From NCBI GenBank assembly GCA_026122225.1, contig JANEZZ010000519.1, positions 682,001-746,000 on the forward strand: DNA of 64,000 nucleotides. Reading direction: 5' to 3'. Below the pieces are notes generated by a model that ran no database searches, was not told the DNA's origin, and saw only the letters and a program-made list of their open reading frames with translations. Source of the stretch: Heloderma charlesbogerti (Eukaryota; Chordata; Lepidosauria; Squamata; Helodermatidae). This document shows, one piece after another, positions 21,430-30,830 of this stretch. Position numbers and translations under genes: made by a program. Numbering within the stretch: position 1 is the first letter of the stretch; every line of letters begins with the position of its first letter.

Positions 21430-22154
21430 GAGAGTCATGTTGGATTGGACTAAGGGTCCATCTAGTCCAGCATTCTGTTCACACAGTGGCCAACCAGCTG
21501 TCAACCTGGAACCCACAAGCAGGGCATGAGTGCAACAGCACCCTCCCACCCATGTTCCCCAGCAACTCAGCTCACTGCCTCTGGTACTGGAGGCAGCACA
21601 TAGCCATCAGGAGTAGTAGCCATTGATAGCCTTCTCCTCTAGAAATTTGTCCAACCCTCTTTTAAAACCATCCAAATTGGTGGTCATCACTACATCCTGT
21701 CGTAGTGAATTCCATTGTTTAACTATGCACTGTGTGAAGTACTTCCTTTTGTCTGTCCTGAATCTCCCACCAATCAGCTTCATAGGATGACCCCCGGTTC
21801 TAGTATTTTGAGAGAGGGAGAAAAATGTCTCCCTATCCACATTCTTCACATCATACATAATTCTGCACACCTCTATCATGTCTCCCCTTACCCTCCTTTT
21901 TTCCAAGCTAAATAATCCTGGCTGTTGTAACCTTCTCTCATAGGGGAGATGCTCCAGCCCCTTGATCATTTTAGTTGCCCTCCTCTGCACTTTTTCCAGC
22001 TCTGCAATATCCCTTTTTAGGTGTGGTGACCAGAAATGTATACAGTATTCTAAGTGTGGCCGCACCATAGATTTGTATAGGGACAGTAGGGTATTGGCGG
22101 TTTTATTCTCAGTTCCTTTTCTAATTATGCCTGACATGGAGTTTGGCTTTACTT
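21430..22154 (-). mobile_element. CR1-clade LINE, 3' portion, minus strand
   Basis: Holds the last part of ORF2 (21607-22137) and a 3' UTR whose minus-strand reading ends with GAACAGAATGCTGGACTAGATGG and CAACATGACTCTCATGGTCTT. The same 3' end recurs at 1285, 31628, 35255, 39180, 52164 and, in part, 63752. Truncated on its 5' side at about 22154 where a palindromic element abuts. Confidence 0.88.
21607..22137 (-). pseudogene. CR1-clade ORF2 C-terminal region
   Basis: A 176-codon open frame reads MSGIIRKGTENKTANTLLSL, then MVRPHLEYCIHFWSPHLKRD, KVQRRATKMIKGLEHLPYE and NGYYS near the end. These are the post-polymerase blocks of CR1-clade proteins (RRATK, W(N)SL). Long intact frame means modest decay, but polymerase and endonuclease are missing. 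Confidence 0.88.
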
Positions 22155-22285
22155 CCCCAATGTGGTGCCCTCAGATATTTTGGACTACAACCCCCATCAT
22201 CACTGATGATTGGCCATGCTGTCTGTGGCCAATGGGAGTTCTAGACCAAAACATCTGAAGAGCACCAAGTTGGGGAAGGCTGAAG
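22155..22285. mobile_element. hAT-like short palindromic element (GGGGTAGGCAACCTGG family)
   Basis: Left arm GTGGTGCCCTCAGATATTTTGGACTACA, right arm CCAAAACATCTGAAGAGCACCAAGTTGGGG. Central block CATCATCACTGATGATTGGCCATGC. Same arrangement as the better preserved 48621-48756 copy. Confidence 0.7.
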
Positions 22286-23367
22286 GGTGGCATTATTATG
22301 CTCTCTTCACTGATTCTGTCACTCCTCTAATATTTTTTTTAACATCTATTCTTGAAAAACACACACACATGCCAAGTTCTCTTAGATCTAAAGCTAAAAA
22401 AAAAAAAAAAAAGTTAGCAGCACAGAAATGTGAATGAAGAGTTACAAAATCTGTGCAATGTCTTTGAAGCTGAAAATGTGAGTTTTCTTGGTGTGGAATT
22501 TCCTTGCCTTTTTCAACTAAAGAGTACTATAGCATGCATTTAGTCCCAACAATGTGCTAGGGCCTTCACAGGAGCAGTGTGGTCTCTCTGCTCAGTGGCT
22601 TACTCAGCTACTGCCTGGAATAAAGTAGCCACTGCCCTGGGCTTTTGCTCAGCCTCTTTAAATTGCCTGAGGTGTGTGGAGATCCAGAGCCCTAACTTGA
22701 ATAAAAAATGAGAATGGCTGGTGCCCTATCAAAATAATCTCAACTCTGATCTGTGTCTATTCAAATAAACCACTTTCCAATGCTGATGCGATAGGTGGGG
22801 TAGGGGTGGGGGATTTGATGTAACAGCTGGAAAACAGCTGTTCACCTCCTTTTCCAATCTTATTAGCAGCTTTACCTTATATTATAGGTATTAGCTGCAA
22901 TCACAGTATTCATGTGGTGTCAAAAACAGAAGGCACTAAGATTTCCCAGGATTTGTGCTGTGGACAGCATTGCACTTATGAAGAACTGTTGTTATAATTG
23001 ATTCACTTGATGGCAATGCTCCTCTTGGGCCTTCTGTCCATCCAGCTGTTCTACATAACTCAAAACTATGAGACTGTCTCCAGATCCAAAATAGATGTGC
23101 CATATTGATGGTACAGTATAACAGTATACAGTATACAGTATAACTATAGCTTGGAGGCAAGTCTGAAACATTTAGATCATGATAAGTGCAGGTAGGTAGG
23201 AATTTCCAGATTTAATTATTCATTCAACATGGTATGTGTTGCACTCCTGTTTCTTATACATCTCCAGTGCATAAAACAAGCTAACCTCAAAATGTTTTTG
23301 GATGGTGTTGCATGCCTGAGGGTTAGGGTTAGCAGGAATAGGGAAGGGATTGGGGATGAAATACATA
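22286..23367. other. No recognised feature; A17 tract
   Basis: A run of about 17 A lies at 22396-22412, with no LINE or SINE body that I can identify before it. GTATACAGTATACAGTATAAC near 23122-23143 is a short tandem. GGGTTAGGGTTAGC at 23328-23341 holds two telomere-like units only. Confidence 0.45.
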
Positions 23368-23635
23368 GAGTTGTATCCCGTTGTGTTCCTCCACTGGTGG
23401 AAGGGCTTTTGATCCAGCAGAGGATTCCATCAGCAGAACTGGGCGGGAAGCCATTTTTGCTGATTTCGTCTCCCCATGAGTCCACCTGCACCCCTCCAGA
23501 TCTTCTTCGGGGGGAGGGGGACTCTTTGGAGAGGGGAGATTGGTAAAAATAGCCTCCCTTACCATTCTGCTGGTGGCAGTCTCCGCTGGATCAAAGAGCC
23601 TTTGGCTAGTATAGGAACATCATTGGATACAACCC
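23368..23635. mobile_element. Palindromic DNA element with GGGTTGTATCC ends
   Basis: Left end GAGTTGTATCCCGTTGTGTTCC, right end GGAACATCATTGGATACAACCC. A second matched block is CTTTTGATCCAGCAG near 23407 and CGCTGGATCAAAGAG near 23584. The ends resemble those at 28029-28162 (GGGTAGTATCCAAT). Flanking ATA on both sides could be a 3-bp duplication. No coding capacity. Confidence 0.6.
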
Positions 23636-24065
23636 ATAATTAGGCCCACAACACAAAGAGCTAATAGGACAAGAATCCATGCTACAGTATCTAATAGTAG
23701 ATACAAATGATTCCTAACCAGGTGCAGTGTCCCACTGTGTCATTCCTCTAGCTCAAGTGACGTTACGTTAGTGGAAGCTAGGTTGTGAACTATGTGCAAG
23801 AAGATAATCCAACTAAAATTACATTTGTGCAAGTGGCTGTGCAAGGGATTGTGCAACTGTGTGCACAACAGTTGCACAAGTGTGATGTGAAAGTGCTTGT
23901 GTAATGGAAAGTTTCCACAGAGCTCCACTTAGCAGTATTTGAGTTTGTGGAATGACACCATTGTATACTGCCCCAGAGGTGCACTATTTTGCAATGGAAA
24001 AACAATACAAAGAAAAGCGTGTGTGAATCAATGGGGAACTTAGACAGAACCATCTACATTTTAAT
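23636..24065. other. GTGCAA-rich stretch with a perfect palindrome
   Basis: TTGTGCAACTGT (23849-23860) and ACAGTTGCACAA (23868-23879) form a 12-bp perfect inverted repeat around GTGCACA. Several more GTGCAA units surround it (23826-23890). It could be the centre of a decayed palindromic element. Confidence 0.6.
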
Positions 24066-24124
24066 GTACATTCACTGCCTTGTTGTGGCGAAGGGGCTTG
24101 CGTAACTCAGTGAAGCCATAAGCT

Positions 24125-25408
24125 ATGCCGTGCAGGGCCACCCAAGACGGACAGGTCATGGCAGAGAGTTCTGACAAAATGTGGTCCACTGGAGAAGGAA
24201 ATGGCAACCCACTCCAGTATTGTTGCCAAGAAAACCCCATGGAACGTATCACAAGGCTAAAAGATATGACACCGGAAGATGAGCCCCTCAGGTCGGAAGG
24301 TGTCCAATATGCTACTGGGGAAGAGCAGAGGGTATTTCCAAGTAGTGCCAGAAAGAGTGAAGCGGCTGGGCCAAAGCAGAAAGGACACTCAGTTGTGGAT
24401 GTGTCTGGTGGTGAAAAGAAAATCCGATGCTGTAAAGAACAATATTGTTTAGGAACCTGGAATGTCAGATCAATGAATCAAGGTAAGCTGGAGGTGGTCA
24501 AACATGAGATGGCAAGATTGAACATCGACATCTTGGGAATCAGCGAACTAAAATGGACAGGCATGGGCGAATTTAATTCAGGTGACCATCATATCTACTA
24601 TTGTGGGCAAGAATCCCTTAGAAGAAATGGAGTAGCACTCATAGTCAACAAAAGGGTGGGAAAAGCAGTACTGGGGTACAATCTTAAAAATGATAGAATA
24701 ATCTCAGTACGAATCCAAGGCAAACCATTCAACATCACAGTAATTCAAGTCTATGCCCCAACCACTGATGCCGAAGAAGCTGAGGTTGATCGGTTCTATG
24801 AAGACCTACAACACCTTCTAGAACTAACACCAAAAAAAGATGTCCTCTTCATCATAGGGGATTGGAATGCTAAAGTAGGAAGTCAAGAAATCACCGGGAT
24901 AACAGGCAGGCATGGCCTTGGTGTACAAAATGAAGTAGTACAAAAGCTAATAGAGTTTTGCCAAGAGAACATGCTGATCATAGCAAACACTCTTTTCCAA
25001 CAGCACAAGAGGCGACTCTACACATGGACATCACCAGGTGGTCAATATCGAAATCAGATTGATTATGTCCTTTGCAGCCAAAGATGGAGAAACTCCATAC
25101 AGTCAGTAAAAACAAGACCTGGAGCTGACTGTGGCTCAGATCATGAGCTGCTTCTTGCAAAATGTTGGCTTAAATTGAAGAACGTCGGGAAAACCACTAA
25201 ACCGTTCAGGTATGACCTAAATCATATCCCTTATGAATATACAGTGGAGGTGAGGAATAGATTTCAGGGATTAGACCTGATAGACAGAGTGCCTGAGGAA
25301 CTATGGACGGAGGTCCGTAACATTGTTCAGGAGGCAGCAACGAAATCCATCCCAAAGAAAAAGAAATGCAAGAAAGCAAAGTGGCTGTCTGTGAGGCTTT
25401 ACAAGTAG
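24125..25408 (+). CDS. BovB endonuclease part (frame 1 of 2)
   Basis: The first ~105 codons may be 5' leader rather than protein. GTWNVRSMNQGKLE starts at residue 110 and carries the first catalytic Asn. ISELKWTG supplies the metal-binding Glu, IGDWNAKVGSQE the Asp-Asn pair and CGSDHELL the terminal Asp-His pair, so every EEP endonuclease block is intact. The linker PKKKKCKKAKWLS is the last correct segment; the final residues VRLYK are out of frame. In BovB this domain nicks genomic DNA to prime reverse transcription. Confidence 0.9.
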   Translation: MPCRATQDGQVMAESSDKMWSTGEGNGNPLQYCCQENPMERITRLKDMTPEDEPLRSEGVQYATGEEQRVFPSSARKSEAAGPKQKGHSVVDVSGGEKKIRCCKEQYCLGTWNVRSMNQGKLEVVKHEMARLNIDILGISELKWTGMGEFNSGDHHIYYCGQESLRRNGVALIVNKRVGKAVLGYNLKNDRIISVRIQGKPFNITVIQVYAPTTDAEEAEVDRFYEDLQHLLELTPKKDVLFIIGDWNAKVGSQEITGITGRHGLGVQNEVVQKLIEFCQENMLIIANTLFQQHKRRLYTWTSPGGQYRNQIDYVLCSQRWRNSIQSVKTRPGADCGSDHELLLAKCWLKLKNVGKTTKPFRYDLNHIPYEYTVEVRNRFQGLDLIDRVPEELWTEVRNIVQEAATKSIPKKKKCKKAKWLSVRLYK

Positions 25409-27291
25409 CTCACGAAAGAAGGGAAGCGAAAAGCAAGGGAGAAAGGGGAAGATATATCCAACTGAATGCAGAGTTCCAGAGAATAGCAAGGAGAGACAAG
25501 AAGGCCTTCTTAAATGAACAATGCAAAGAAATCGAGGAAAACAACAGAATGGGAAAGACTAGAGATCTCTTCAAGAAAATTGGAGATCTCAAGGGAACGT
25601 TTTGTGCAAAGACGGGCATGATAAAGGACAAAGAAGGCAGGGACCTAACAGAAGCCGATGAGATTAAGAAGAGGTGGAAAGAATACACAGAAGAACTATA
25701 CAGGAAAGATCTGAATGTCCCTGATAGCCAGGATAGTGCGGTCACTGAACTTGAGCCAGACATCCTCGAGAGTGAAGTCAAGTGGGCCTTAGGAAGCATT
25801 ACTAACAACAAAGCTAGCGGAGATGACAGTATTCCAGCTGAGCTATTTAAAATCCTAAAAGATGATGCTGTTAAAGTGCTGCATTCAATATGCCAACAAA
25901 TCTGGAACACTCAACAGTGGCCGCAAGACTGGAAAAGGTCAGTTTACATTCCAATTCCAAAGAAGGGCAACGTCAAAGAGTGTTCAAACTACCGCACAAT
26001 TGCGCTCACTTCACATGCCAGCAAGGTGATGCTCAAAATCCTACAAGCTAGGCTTCAGCAGTATGCGAACCGAGAACTACCGGAAGTACAAGCTGGGTTT
26101 CGAAGAGGCAGAGGAACTAGAGATCAAATCGCCAACATTCGCTGCATCATGGAGAAAGCAAGAGAATTCCAGAAAAACGTCTATTTCTGCTTCATTGACT
26201 ACGCTAAAGCCTTTGATTGTGTGGATCACAACAAACTGTGGCAAATTCTTAAAGTGATGGGAGTACCAGACCACCTTACCTGTCTCCTGAGAAACCTGTA
26301 CAAGGGTCAAGAAGCAACAGTAAGAACCAGAGATGGAACAACTGAGTGGTTCAAAATTGGGAAAGGAGTACGACAAGGCTGCATATTGTCACCCTGCTTA
26401 TTTAACTTATATGCAGAGTACATCATGAGAAATGCCGGGTTGGATGAATCAGAGGTCGGAATTAAGACTGATGGAAGAATTATCAACAACCTCCGATATG
26501 CAGACGATACCACCCTAATGGCAGAAAGTGAAGAGGATCTCAAGAGCCTCTTGTTGAGGGTGAAAGAGGAGAGTGCAAAAGCTGGTTTGAAACTCAACAT
26601 TAAAAAAACGAAGATCATGGCATCTGGCCCCATCACTTCCTGGCATATAGAAGGGGAAGGAATGGAAGCAGTGACAGATTTTAATTTCTTGGGCTCCAAG
26701 ATCACCGCAGACGGTGACTGTAGCCATGAAATTAAAAGACGCTTGCTCCTTGGGAGGAAAGCTATGGCAAACCTAGACAGCATAGTCAGAAGCAGAGACA
26801 TCACCTTGCCGACAAAGGTCTGTCTAATCAAAGCTATGGTTTTCCCAGTAGTAATGTATGGCTGTGAGAGCTGGACTATAAGGAAGGCTGAGCGCCGAAG
26901 AATTGATGCTTTCGAACTGTGGTGCTGGAGAAGACTCTTACGAGTCCCCTGGACTGCAAGGAGGTCAAATCAGTCCATCCTAAAGGAAATCAACCCTGAC
27001 TGCTCATTGGAAGGACAGATACTGAAGCTGAAGCTCCAATATTTTGGCCACCTAATGCGAAGAGAAAACTCCCTGGAAAAGAGTTTCCTGATGCTGGGAA
27101 AGACTGAAGGCAAAAGGAGAAGGGGACGGCAGAGGATGAGATGGCTAGATAGCATCACTGATGCAATGAATATGAACTTGAGCACGCTCCGGGAGAGAAC
27201 GCAGGACAGGAAGGCCTGGCGTGCTATGGTCCATGGGGTCACAAAGAGTCGGACACGACTGAACGACGGAACAACAACAATAAGTAAGTAG
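25366..27291 (+). CDS. BovB reverse transcriptase and C-terminal part (frame 2 of 2)
   Basis: The true protein resumes at EALQVAHERREAKSKGE; the first eight residues are an out-of-frame start. The 641-codon frame holds FIDYAKAFDCVDH (from residue 276), GVRQGCILSPCLFNLYAEYI and RYADDTTLMAESEE (Tyr near 378), all the polymerase blocks. MYGCESWTIRKAERRRIDAF and LLRVPWTARRSNQS follow, and it ends KSRTRLNDGTTTISK. One extra codon occurs at LEKSFLMLGK relative to the 278-515 copy. It would copy its own RNA into the nicked target. Confidence 0.92.
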   Translation: MQESKVAVCEALQVAHERREAKSKGERGRYIQLNAEFQRIARRDKKAFLNEQCKEIEENNRMGKTRDLFKKIGDLKGTFCAKTGMIKDKEGRDLTEADEIKKRWKEYTEELYRKDLNVPDSQDSAVTELEPDILESEVKWALGSITNNKASGDDSIPAELFKILKDDAVKVLHSICQQIWNTQQWPQDWKRSVYIPIPKKGNVKECSNYRTIALTSHASKVMLKILQARLQQYANRELPEVQAGFRRGRGTRDQIANIRCIMEKAREFQKNVYFCFIDYAKAFDCVDHNKLWQILKVMGVPDHLTCLLRNLYKGQEATVRTRDGTTEWFKIGKGVRQGCILSPCLFNLYAEYIMRNAGLDESEVGIKTDGRIINNLRYADDTTLMAESEEDLKSLLLRVKEESAKAGLKLNIKKTKIMASGPITSWHIEGEGMEAVTDFNFLGSKITADGDCSHEIKRRLLLGRKAMANLDSIVRSRDITLPTKVCLIKAMVFPVVMYGCESWTIRKAERRRIDAFELWCWRRLLRVPWTARRSNQSILKEINPDCSLEGQILKLKLQYFGHLMRRENSLEKSFLMLGKTEGKRRRGRQRMRWLDSITDAMNMNLSTLRERTQDRKAWRAMVHGVTKSRTRLNDGTTTISK

Positions 27292-27292
27292 G

Positions 27293-27388
27293 TACGGCTG
27301 CAATCCTAAATAAACTTAGCTGGCAGTAGGACCCATTGAACTCAGTGGGTCTTACTTCTGAGTAGACATGCATAGGATTGTGGTGTTG
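27293..27388 (+). repeat. GCAATCCTATACA-type palindromic repeat, best copy
   Basis: GGCTGCAATCCTAAATAAAC at the left and GACATGCATAGGATTGTGGT at the right are inverted ends, with ACTCAGTGGGTCTTACTTCT inside. It immediately follows the BovB tail. About 90 bp, no coding. Other copies: 5067, 20185, 51131, fragments at 9949, 37103 and 63840. Confidence 0.7.
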
Positions 27389-27529
27389 GTAACTTATAAT
27401 AACATTCATAAAAAATTTGGAGATACATTCTAGGAATCTTAAATAAACAAGTCTCTGACTAGTGGATTATGTGAGGGGCTTGGAGACCAAGTCCTATGAA
27501 GAAAGGTCAAAGGTGTTGGGCATGTTTAG

Positions 27530-27897
27530 GAGGGAGGCTTGGAGGGCAGCAACAAGGGAGAGGGCCTTCTTGGTGGTGCCCCCCCATTTATGGAATGATC
27601 TCTCTGATGAGGCCCGCCTGGAGCCAACATTGTCATCTTTTCGGTGCCAAGTTAAAACTGTCCTCTTCTCTCAGGCATTTGGCACCATATAACGAGTATT
27701 TTTTTAATCAGGTCCTAGATTGTCTCTGGCTGATTATTTTCAATTGTTTTAGATATATGTTGATGTTGTGTGTGCTATGTCCTACGTGAATGGTTTTTAT
27801 ACTTTGTATAATGTATTTTAACATTTTTTAATTTTTGTGAACCACCCAGAGAGCTTCGTCTATGGGGCAGTATAGAAATACAATAAATGAAATGAAG
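27530..27897 (+). mobile_element. L2 LINE 3' end inserted in CR1
   Basis: Begins GAGGGAGGCTTGGAGGGCAG, homologous to 11827 in another L2. It encodes ATRERAFLVVPPHLWNDLSDEA and ends with AACCACCCAGAGAGCTTCGTC and CAATAAATGAAATG. TGTTTAG lies on both sides (27523-27529 and 27898-27904) and may be a short target duplication. CR1 sequence continues on each side in register. Confidence 0.88.
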
Positions 27898-27993
27898 TGT
27901 TTAGCTTGCAGAAGAGACAATAAAGGAGTGATATGATAGCAATATTTAAAGATTTGAAATGCTGTCACATAGTTGTTTTCTGTTGCTCCAGAG

Positions 27994-28465
27994 CTGGGGC
28001 AGCCAACATGGTGCCTATGGGCACCAATGGGTAGTATCCAATATTAGTCCTACATAGAGTAGACCCATTGAAATCAATGGGAGTTAAGTTCATGGTGACT
28101 AATGTAAATCTGATTCATTTCAATGAGTCTGCTCTATGTGGGACTAACATTGGATACCACCCAATGTGCCCCTGGACATCAAGGTGCCCTACCCCTCTCA
28201 CTTTTTAAAGATCAACACTTTTTTTTTTTTTTAACCAACAGCTGGGATACCTGTGAAACAATTTTCTGTTGGTGCTGAAAACTTTGGGTTCAAAGAAGTT
28301 GTATTTTGTGTTGGGGCTCATCCCCCACCTCCACCCTGTACTCAGTCTTTTGGGCAGGTTACTTGTCCTTTGCTACATTCCCATGGCAGCCATTTTGTGG
28401 TAGTGTCCAGGACAGTTTCCCAAATTGCGAAATGTGTCCACAGGCCCCGAAAGGTTGTCAACCTC
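27994..28465. mobile_element. hAT-like DNA element inserted in CR1, 8-10 bp duplication
   Basis: TGCTCCAGAG occurs at 27984-27993 and 28466-28475, directly at the points where CR1 sequence is interrupted. Ends are GGGGCAGCCAACATGGTGCC and AGGTTGTCAACCTCTGCTCC, loosely inverted. The element has no coding capacity and contains another palindrome (28029-28162). The 8-bp size class points to hAT. Confidence 0.75.
28029..28162. mobile_element. Palindromic MITE with GGGTAGTATCC ends, nested
   Basis: The arms GGGTAGTATCCAATATTAGT... and, inverted, GGGTGGTATCCAATGTTAGT... match over about 46 bp with five differences. AAT flanks both sides. It lies wholly inside the hAT-like element and so is younger than that insertion or was carried with it. 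Confidence 0.75.
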
Positions 28466-28522
28466 TGCTCCAGAGTTTAGAATCCTAACCAAGGGGTTTG
28501 AATGGCAAGAAAAGGGATTTCA

Positions 28523-29317
28523 CTGGGTCTCATGCAAGAGACCTTTCGGATGGAGCTTACCACAGATTTTCTTTGAAAATGTAGTGCTAATATTAATACA
28601 GTATAAATATACATCTGACAAGAAAGCAGCACACAAAAAAGTTTGTTTTCTAGAGAAGCCTCACCCTTTAGTAACACTCAGTGCTATGACTCTCCTGCCA
28701 TTGCTTTAGTTCCCTTATCCTTCAGGTTCCCCCAAACTCATGATTTAAGAAAAGAGAGAGGCAAACTGAGAACTGAAATGTAAAGTTCCCTTGTGTTAAT
28801 TAAAAAAAACCCCAAAACACACATTTGGCTGAATGACTAATGTATATGTGCATCTGTAGGATATTTATGGTACTTCCCAGGGGTGTGTCTCTTTTATTGT
28901 ACAGCAGTTCATAAATCTGGTAATTACTAACAAACGATATTCTGTTACAGGTAAATAATATCTGAAATATAATCTCCATAAAAATCCTTACTTTAGCCAT
29001 TAATTTTATAGATAATCGAAGCAATTAACAGTGTATTAAAAAGGAGTTCACCTACTGTTAGTGTCATCTTTTACTGAACGGGTTTAAAAAACAAACGAAC
29101 AACTGAACAAGACTCTTGGAATTTGAGAGAAGATTTTCTAGTTCCATTTCTGTAATGTGGGAGACTCTCAGAGTGACCCTACCCTAGAATTACACCAGTT
29201 GGATAAGGACAGGATTGTTATACATCTTCTTGCAGTAGAGGGTCAAAATATTATGCATACTGGCATAGTGAATTTATGTTGGCAGAACTGCTGCACCAGC
29301 ATAACCGCTATATGCCC
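28523..29317. other. No recognised feature
   Basis: AT-rich sequence between CR1 fragments. No gene or family seen. Confidence 0.45.
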
Positions 29318-29872
29318 CCTACTCAGCACTGGTTAGGCCTCATCTTGAGTACTGTGTCAAGTTATGGGCACCACACTTTAAGAAGGATGCAGACAAGCTG
29401 GACAGGGTTCAGAGGAGGGCAATGAAGATGATCAGTGGACTGGAAACAAAGCCCTATGAGGAGAGACTGAAAGAACTGGGCATGGTTAGCCTTGAGAAGA
29501 GAAGACTGAGGACAGATATGATAGCACTCTTCAAGGACTTGAAAGGTTGTCACAGAGAGGAAGGCCAGGATCTCTTCTCAATCATCCCAGAGTGCAGCAG
29601 GACATGGAATAATGGCCCCAAGTTACAGAAAGCCCGATTCTGGCTGAACATCATGAAAAACTTCCTGGCTGTTGTTAGAACAATATGACAATGGAACCAA
29701 TTACCCAGGGAGGTGATGGGCTCTCCCACACTGGAGGCATTCAAGACAAGGCTGGACAGCCATCTGCTAGGGATGCTCTGGCTTGGATTCCTGCAATGAG
29801 CAGGGGGTTGGGCTCAATGGTCTTGTAGGCCCCTTCCAACCATACTATTCTACGATTCTATGATTCTATATC
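29318..29872 (+). mobile_element. CR1 LINE, 3' end with terminal octamer repeats
   Basis: Homologous to 43705-44240 of the long CR1. Encodes KPYEERLKELGMVSLEKRR and KGCHREEGQDLFSIIPEC (29422-29688), then the UTR block GAGCAGGGGGTTGGGCTCAA and the ending CTATTCTACGATTCTATGATTCTATA. 5'-truncated at CACTGGTTAGGCCTCATCTTG. Frame is open through most of the coding part. Confidence 0.92.
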
Positions 29873-30234
29873 CACACCAGGCTGTCATTCATTACAGATT
29901 ATTTTATCATTCTGTACAAAAGTTAGTGATGCTGATGAAGTTCTCCAACAATGGGCTTGTAACAGGAATTGCCCCTGCATTTTTATTACGAGTTGGGCAA
30001 CCTTTCCTCACCTGCAGGAGTGGTGGAGCGGTGCAATCTGCTCAGAAGTCTACTGTCTCAGTCTACCACATTTGTAGACCAAGTCTAACTGAAAGTGTGC
30101 TGACAACATTATAAGAAGATACGCCCCTGCTGGTGATTTGGGATGTTTTCTCTTAAAATGATGTAACTTTATTCAGCATCAGAATTCCCAACAATGAGGG
30201 AAAAAGAGGTCTGAGAGGGAGTGGGAGTAGACAC
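29873..30234. other. No recognised feature
   Basis: Short stretch between the CR1 3' end and the possible solo LTR. I see nothing identifiable in it. Confidence 0.4.
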
Positions 30235-30537
30235 TGTTGGAGGGACTCAGGCCACGTGAGTCACTTAACTCAAACTTGAAGGGTTAATATGTACCTGAGT
30301 CAGGTGGGAGGGGATCTCTGGGAGATCATATTGCCTTTTCCTTGTCTCCTCCCCCTACTCTCCTGTTCTTCTTCCTCCTTCCTCCTGCAAGGGATGCTGA
30401 TCATGAGGCTGACCTCAGACAACTTACCTCAAGATGTAAGCTTAGTATATCTCAAGTAAAGCCTGTTCTTAACCCACCACTCAAGTGTGTTTTGCCTACA
30501 TACTGATGAGGGGTTGATTCGGACTTCAGAAGCAACA
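30235..30537 (+). mobile_element. Possible solo LTR (TGTTG...CAACA)
   Basis: A 303-bp unit begins TGTTGGAGGGACTCAGG and ends TCAGAAGCAACA, with 5-bp inverted termini in the TG...CA pattern. A pyrimidine-rich block (CCTTGTCTCCTCCCCCTACT) and a polyadenylation-like CAAGTAAAGCCTG lie in the second half. The flanks GACAC and GTGGG do not match, so a target duplication is not shown. Could be coincidence. Confidence 0.4.
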
Positions 30538-30639
30538 GTGGGCCTAAGAAAGATGCAGTGGAAGACAGAATGGGTTGAGAAGAAAGGCTGGCCCAAAAGG
30601 CTATGTTACCATATTCCTTCTTTCTGAAAGGTCTTTAGC

Positions 30640-30765
30640 AGGCGCCAGAAGCAAAACAACATTGGTGTGCCTGCCTGACATCAACAGGTAGGGAGTTCCA
30701 CAGAGAAGGAGCCAGGATACTAAAAGCTCTACTCCAGGTGGACTCCAAACAGACCACAGTACGGA
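30640..30765 (-). repeat. Dispersed repeat with GGGAGTTCCACAGAG block
   Basis: CAGGCGCCAGAAGCAAAACA, then TAGGGAGTTCCACAGAGAAGG and AGGATACTAAAAGCTCT. The order resembles 31575-31625 (GGACGTAGTTCCACAAAGACAGG, ACTGAAAAGACCC). Family not identified. Confidence 0.45.
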
Positions 30766-30830
30766 TGGATTGCATATGTTGATGGCATTTTGTTTGTTTG
30801 TGACCTTCCTCACATGGTGCTTGCATCAGA

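Larger units (their letters stand above)
24066..27292 (+). mobile_element. RTE-BovB LINE, nearly full length
   Basis: About 3.2 kb, close to the usual BovB length. The 5' region (TGCCTTGTTGTGGCGAAGGG, then GAGAAGGAAATGGCAACCCA) and 3' end (GAGTCGGACACGACTGAACG with a CAA-rich tail) are both present. The single protein is open apart from one apparent 1-nt loss at about 25388 between endonuclease and reverse transcriptase. No internal stop codons elsewhere. That implies a recent insertion. I could not delimit a clear target duplication, which is common for RTE elements. Confidence 0.95.
27466..28522 (+). mobile_element. CR1 LINE fragment broken by two insertions
   Basis: Three CR1 blocks remain in order: 27466-27529 (GGGGCTTGGAGACCAAGTCC, encoding TKSYEERSKVLGMF), 27904-27993 (GCTTGCAGAAGAGACAATAA, then GATTTGAAATGCTGTCACAT) and 28466-28522 (GCTCCAGAGTTTAGAATCC, then ACCAAGGGGTTTGAATGG). 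They are contiguous in intact CR1 copies such as 43800-44030. An L2 tail and a hAT-like element separate them. Confidence 0.85.

Noticed and set aside
22396..22412. SINE or processed-pseudogene tail
   Set aside because: A bare A17 tract; no element body or target duplication was found next to it.
23328..23341. Interstitial telomeric repeat
   Set aside because: Only two TTAGGG-like units, with no extension on either side.
25410..25910. Minus-strand ORF of 166 codons, and others like it at 26307-26831, 16336-16767 and 14636-15019
   Set aside because: They lie antisense to LINE coding sequence and reflect its codon bias; no independent motif is present.
30235..30537. Definite solo LTR
   Set aside because: Termini fit, but the flanks do not match and no second copy is visible, so it is kept only as a low-confidence feature.
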